Source of the DNA: Eubacteriales Family XIII. Incertae Sedis bacterium
GTDB taxonomy: Bacteria; Bacillota_A; Clostridia; Peptostreptococcales; Anaerovoracaceae
DNA: 7,231 bases
Reading direction: 5' to 3'
NCBI GenBank assembly: GCA_031278145.1
Contig: JAITLA010000178.1
Span: forward strand, 1-7,231
Shown here in pieces: positions 5,528 to 7,231 of the stretch. A program made the position numbers and the translations under genes. A model generated the notes under the pieces. That model had not been told where the DNA came from. It made no database searches and was given only the letters and a program-made list of their open reading frames with translations. Each line of letters begins with the position of its first letter. Within the stretch, counting starts at the first letter, position 1.

Positions 5528-7147
5528 TCACGACCCCTCCTCGTCGACCGGGGCGAACACGCGCCGCGCCGCCGCGTTTGCGGAAGCGGGCGCAGGCCCG
5601 AGCTTCGAGAGCGCGAACGCGGGTCCGAAAGAAGAAAGCAGGGTCAAGAACGGAACGATCACGCCGTCGAAGCCGACGGCGGCCTCGCCCGCGAAGATCG
5701 AATACGAAAGCGCGAATATCCAGAGCGAACAAAGCGCCGAAGCAAAGGTCGAGAGGGTCAAAACCGCGCTTTCTTTGCGTTCTGCGGAGCGCCGCCGCAT
5801 TTCCGCCGCGTCGCTTCCGAACAGGGAAACGAAATACGGCAGGGCCGCGCCGACGAGCGGAAAGGAGCAGGCGGCGGCGAGGCCGAGCGTTGTGTGAAAG
5901 CTTCCGACATAAACGCTTACCGCCGCGGACACGAGGACGGCGACGGCGATGGGCGACACCGTGCGCGCGCGGAAAGCCTCTACAATCCCCATGTCGTCCT
6001 CGCGCGCGGCGATCGGATCGGCCTCCGTGCCGAGGCGTTCAAGCTCCTCGGGAAAAAGCCGCCGCAGGGCGGCGGCCGCCCCGTCGCGCAGCCGGGAGGC
6101 GGCACGGCGATGGCAGAGCCGTTCCCCGCAGCGAAATGCGCCGCGCAACACGGCGCAGGCAAAAATGGCGGCGGCGAAACCGGCGAAGCCGACGGGGAAG
6201 GTCCCGGCCGGGACAAAGGCCGAAAGCAGCGCGTAGCAGCCGATCACGGGCAGGGCAATCGCGCAGCCGCGTCCCGCAGCGCCGAGCAGAACGGCGAGAA
6301 CCGTAAAGCCGGCCGCCGGGCGCATAAGAGCCGCAAGTCGCCCTTCGGGATCGGCTTCGGGCCTCATCCCTTTTGTTTCGTTCGCCGCGTCCGTCCTTTT
6401 CGCGCCGCCGAAAGACGAAGCGAGCCGCCTGAGCGGAGCGAAAAACTCCGAAGCGAGCAACAGGGCGGCAAGGGCGCCGAAAAGCCCCAAACCGTCCGAG
6501 AGCAGACCGTGCGCGGCGAGGACGACGCCGAACGCCGTTCCGATGTGAGCCGCGAACGCCGCCGGCGGAATCCCGCACGGCCGTTCCCGCGTCCGGCCCC
6601 TTGCCGTCCGTGCGGCAAACGGAACGAACGGCAACAAAAGCGCCGCGCAGGCAAGCGGCACGCAAGCGATGGGAAGGTACAGAGGCGCGAACAGGGCAAA
6701 CAGCGTCACCGAGGCCGCCGCGCCGTAAAAGATCTCCGGCAGATGCCCGCCGAAATACGCCTCGATTCGCTTCGATTCGCCTTCGTCCGCCCGCGCGGCC
6801 GTCGCGCCGTCGTTTTCATCGAGGGCGGCGAACTTTTCGCAAAGCGCCGCGCGCAGGTTCTTCCGCACGACCGCCGAGGCCCCGAACGCGGCCTTCGAAG
6901 CGAAGAACGCGCACAGGGCGCGCAGGAACGCCGCGCCGCAGCAAAGGCCGAGAAAGGGGAGGACGGCGGGGAAAGTCAAAGTCTCGTCCGTGCGCTCAAA
7001 GATCGCCGCGAACAGGTCGGAAGCAAAACGGGCCGCGCCGAACGCGAACGCGGCGCCGCAGAGCAGGCCGAGCCACCGGGCAAAGACGCTCAAAAAGATG
7101 TACCTCCGCGCGCCCGCCGCGAAGCGGGCCGGTCTTTTGTCAATCAT
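5528..7147 (-). CDS. CydD-CydC-like fused membrane protein lacking both ATP-binding domains
   Basis: The 539-residue protein resembles two ABC-exporter membrane domains in tandem. Residues 1-248 look like CydD: start MIDKRP, EAYFGGHLPEIFYG at 129-142, and SEFFAPLRRLASSF at 233-246. Residues about 271-537 look like CydC: MRPAAGFTVLAVLLG at 275-289, RCGERLCH at 339-346, RTVSPIAVAVLVS at 395-407, and GFDGVIVPFLTLLSSFGP at 492-509. Normal CydD and CydC are each about 570 residues and end in an ATPase domain. Here there is no Walker A, signature or Walker B motif. A 24-residue polar linker replaces the first ATPase, and the protein ends at the point where the second would begin. The TM4-TM5 cytoplasmic loops are also missing from both halves. 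It has about 10-12 hydrophobic segments, 15 cysteines, and very high Ala and Phe content. ATG at 7147 is preferred over TTG at 7153 because of the ribosome binding site spacing. CydDC exports thiols or handles heme for cytochrome bd; without ATPases this protein cannot do so alone, so its function is unknown. A decaying pseudogene is possible but less likely given the intact frame. Confidence 0.8.
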   Translation of the reverse strand: MIDKRPARFAAGARRYIFLSVFARWLGLLCGAAFAFGAARFASDLFAAIFERTDETLTFPAVLPFLGLCCGAAFLRALCAFFASKAAFGASAVVRKNLRAALCEKFAALDENDGATAARADEGESKRIEAYFGGHLPEIFYGAAASVTLFALFAPLYLPIACVPLACAALLLPFVPFAARTARGRTRERPCGIPPAAFAAHIGTAFGVVLAAHGLLSDGLGLFGALAALLLASEFFAPLRRLASSFGGAKRTDAANETKGMRPEADPEGRLAALMRPAAGFTVLAVLLGAAGRGCAIALPVIGCYALLSAFVPAGTFPVGFAGFAAAIFACAVLRGAFRCGERLCHRRAASRLRDGAAAALRRLFPEELERLGTEADPIAAREDDMGIVEAFRARTVSPIAVAVLVSAAVSVYVGSFHTTLGLAAACSFPLVGAALPYFVSLFGSDAAEMRRRSAERKESAVLTLSTFASALCSLWIFALSYSIFAGEAAVGFDGVIVPFLTLLSSFGPAFALSKLGPAPASANAAARRVFAPVDEEGS

Positions 7148-7231
7148 ATTCAAACCTCTCTTTCATGTCCGCGCGCGGCTCGCAACCCGCGTCCCCGGGA
7201 TTGATGGGCCGCCCTCCGCCGTCGCGACGCG
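7140..7231 (-). CDS. Possible C-terminal end of an upstream gene (partial)
   Basis: A minus-strand frame is open from the window edge and stops at 7140-7142, overlapping the start of the CydDC-like gene by 8 bases. It would encode the last 29 residues of a protein ending ADMKERFEYD. The arrangement (an 8-base overlap with the ribosome binding site inside the upstream gene) matches pstA/pstB in this window. However, the other two minus-strand frames are also open over most of this short GC-rich stretch, and I do not recognise the peptide. Treat it as a hint only. Confidence 0.25.
   Translation of the reverse strand, partial: RRDGGGRPINPGDAGCEPRADMKERFEYD
7155..7161 (-). promoter_or_regulatory. 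Ribosome binding site of the CydDC-like gene
   Basis: On the minus strand AGAGAGG lies 7 bases before ATG at 7147. The alternative TTG at 7151-7153 would be only one base from it, so this site decides the start in favour of the ATG. Confidence 0.65.

Noticed and set aside
5401..6306. Plus-strand open frame of about 300 codons opposite the CydDC-like gene
   Set aside because: The product is dominated by Arg, Pro and Ser with no domain-like pattern. It is what GC-rich coding DNA gives when read on the opposite strand. It also runs through the inverted-repeat element.
6762..6782. Short tandem repeat of about ten bases (TTCGATTCGC type)
   Set aside because: It encodes part of the membrane protein (residues 123-130, GESKRIEA) and is explained by similar codons. 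There are only two copies.
5894..7204. Plus-strand open frame of about 436 codons
   Set aside because: Arg/Gly/Glu-rich low-complexity translation antisense to the membrane protein, with no recognisable motif. The minus-strand reading has clear membrane helices and family motifs.
1..7231. tRNA, rRNA, CRISPR array, riboswitch or prophage genes
   Set aside because: No cloverleaf, spaced repeats or recognisable RNA motif was seen. Apart from the 187-base gap at 5341-5527 and the last 84 bases, the window is covered by coding sequence.

Overview
The window is GC-rich DNA that looks like a bacterial chromosome. The gene order pstC-pstA-pstB-phoU-(phoB/phoP)-phoR and the sequence style of the minus-strand transporter-like protein suggest a high-GC member of the Firmicutes, probably Clostridia. 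This is an inference from family resemblance; there is no rRNA or other marker gene to prove it.

Bases 1-5340 (+ strand) form one tightly packed phosphate-uptake and phosphate-sensing operon. It starts inside pstC (5' end outside the window) and runs through pstA, pstB, phoU, an OmpR/PhoB-type response regulator and a PhoR-type sensor kinase. Every junction overlaps: 4, 8, 1, 4 and 4 bases. PstC, PstA and PstB are the membrane and ATPase parts of the high-affinity phosphate importer. PhoU links transporter activity to the kinase, and PhoR phosphorylates the response regulator. PstS and the operon promoter must lie upstream.

Bases 5341-5527 are a short convergent intergenic region. It is occupied mainly by a 118-base element with 28-base imperfect terminal inverted repeats (25 of 28 positions match). 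It has no transposase and looks like a MITE or REP-type palindromic element.

Bases 5528-7147 (- strand) encode a 539-residue, Ala- and Phe-rich membrane protein that I consider the most unusual item here. Its first half resembles the transmembrane domain of the ABC exporter subunit CydD and its second half that of CydC. Both ATP-binding domains are absent, and both cytoplasmic loops between TM4 and TM5 that normally couple to those domains are cut out, yet the reading frame is intact and has a good ribosome binding site. It may be a repurposed, ATPase-free descendant of a CydDC exporter. A further gene may end just upstream of it at the right edge, overlapping its start by 8 bases, but the evidence for that is thin.
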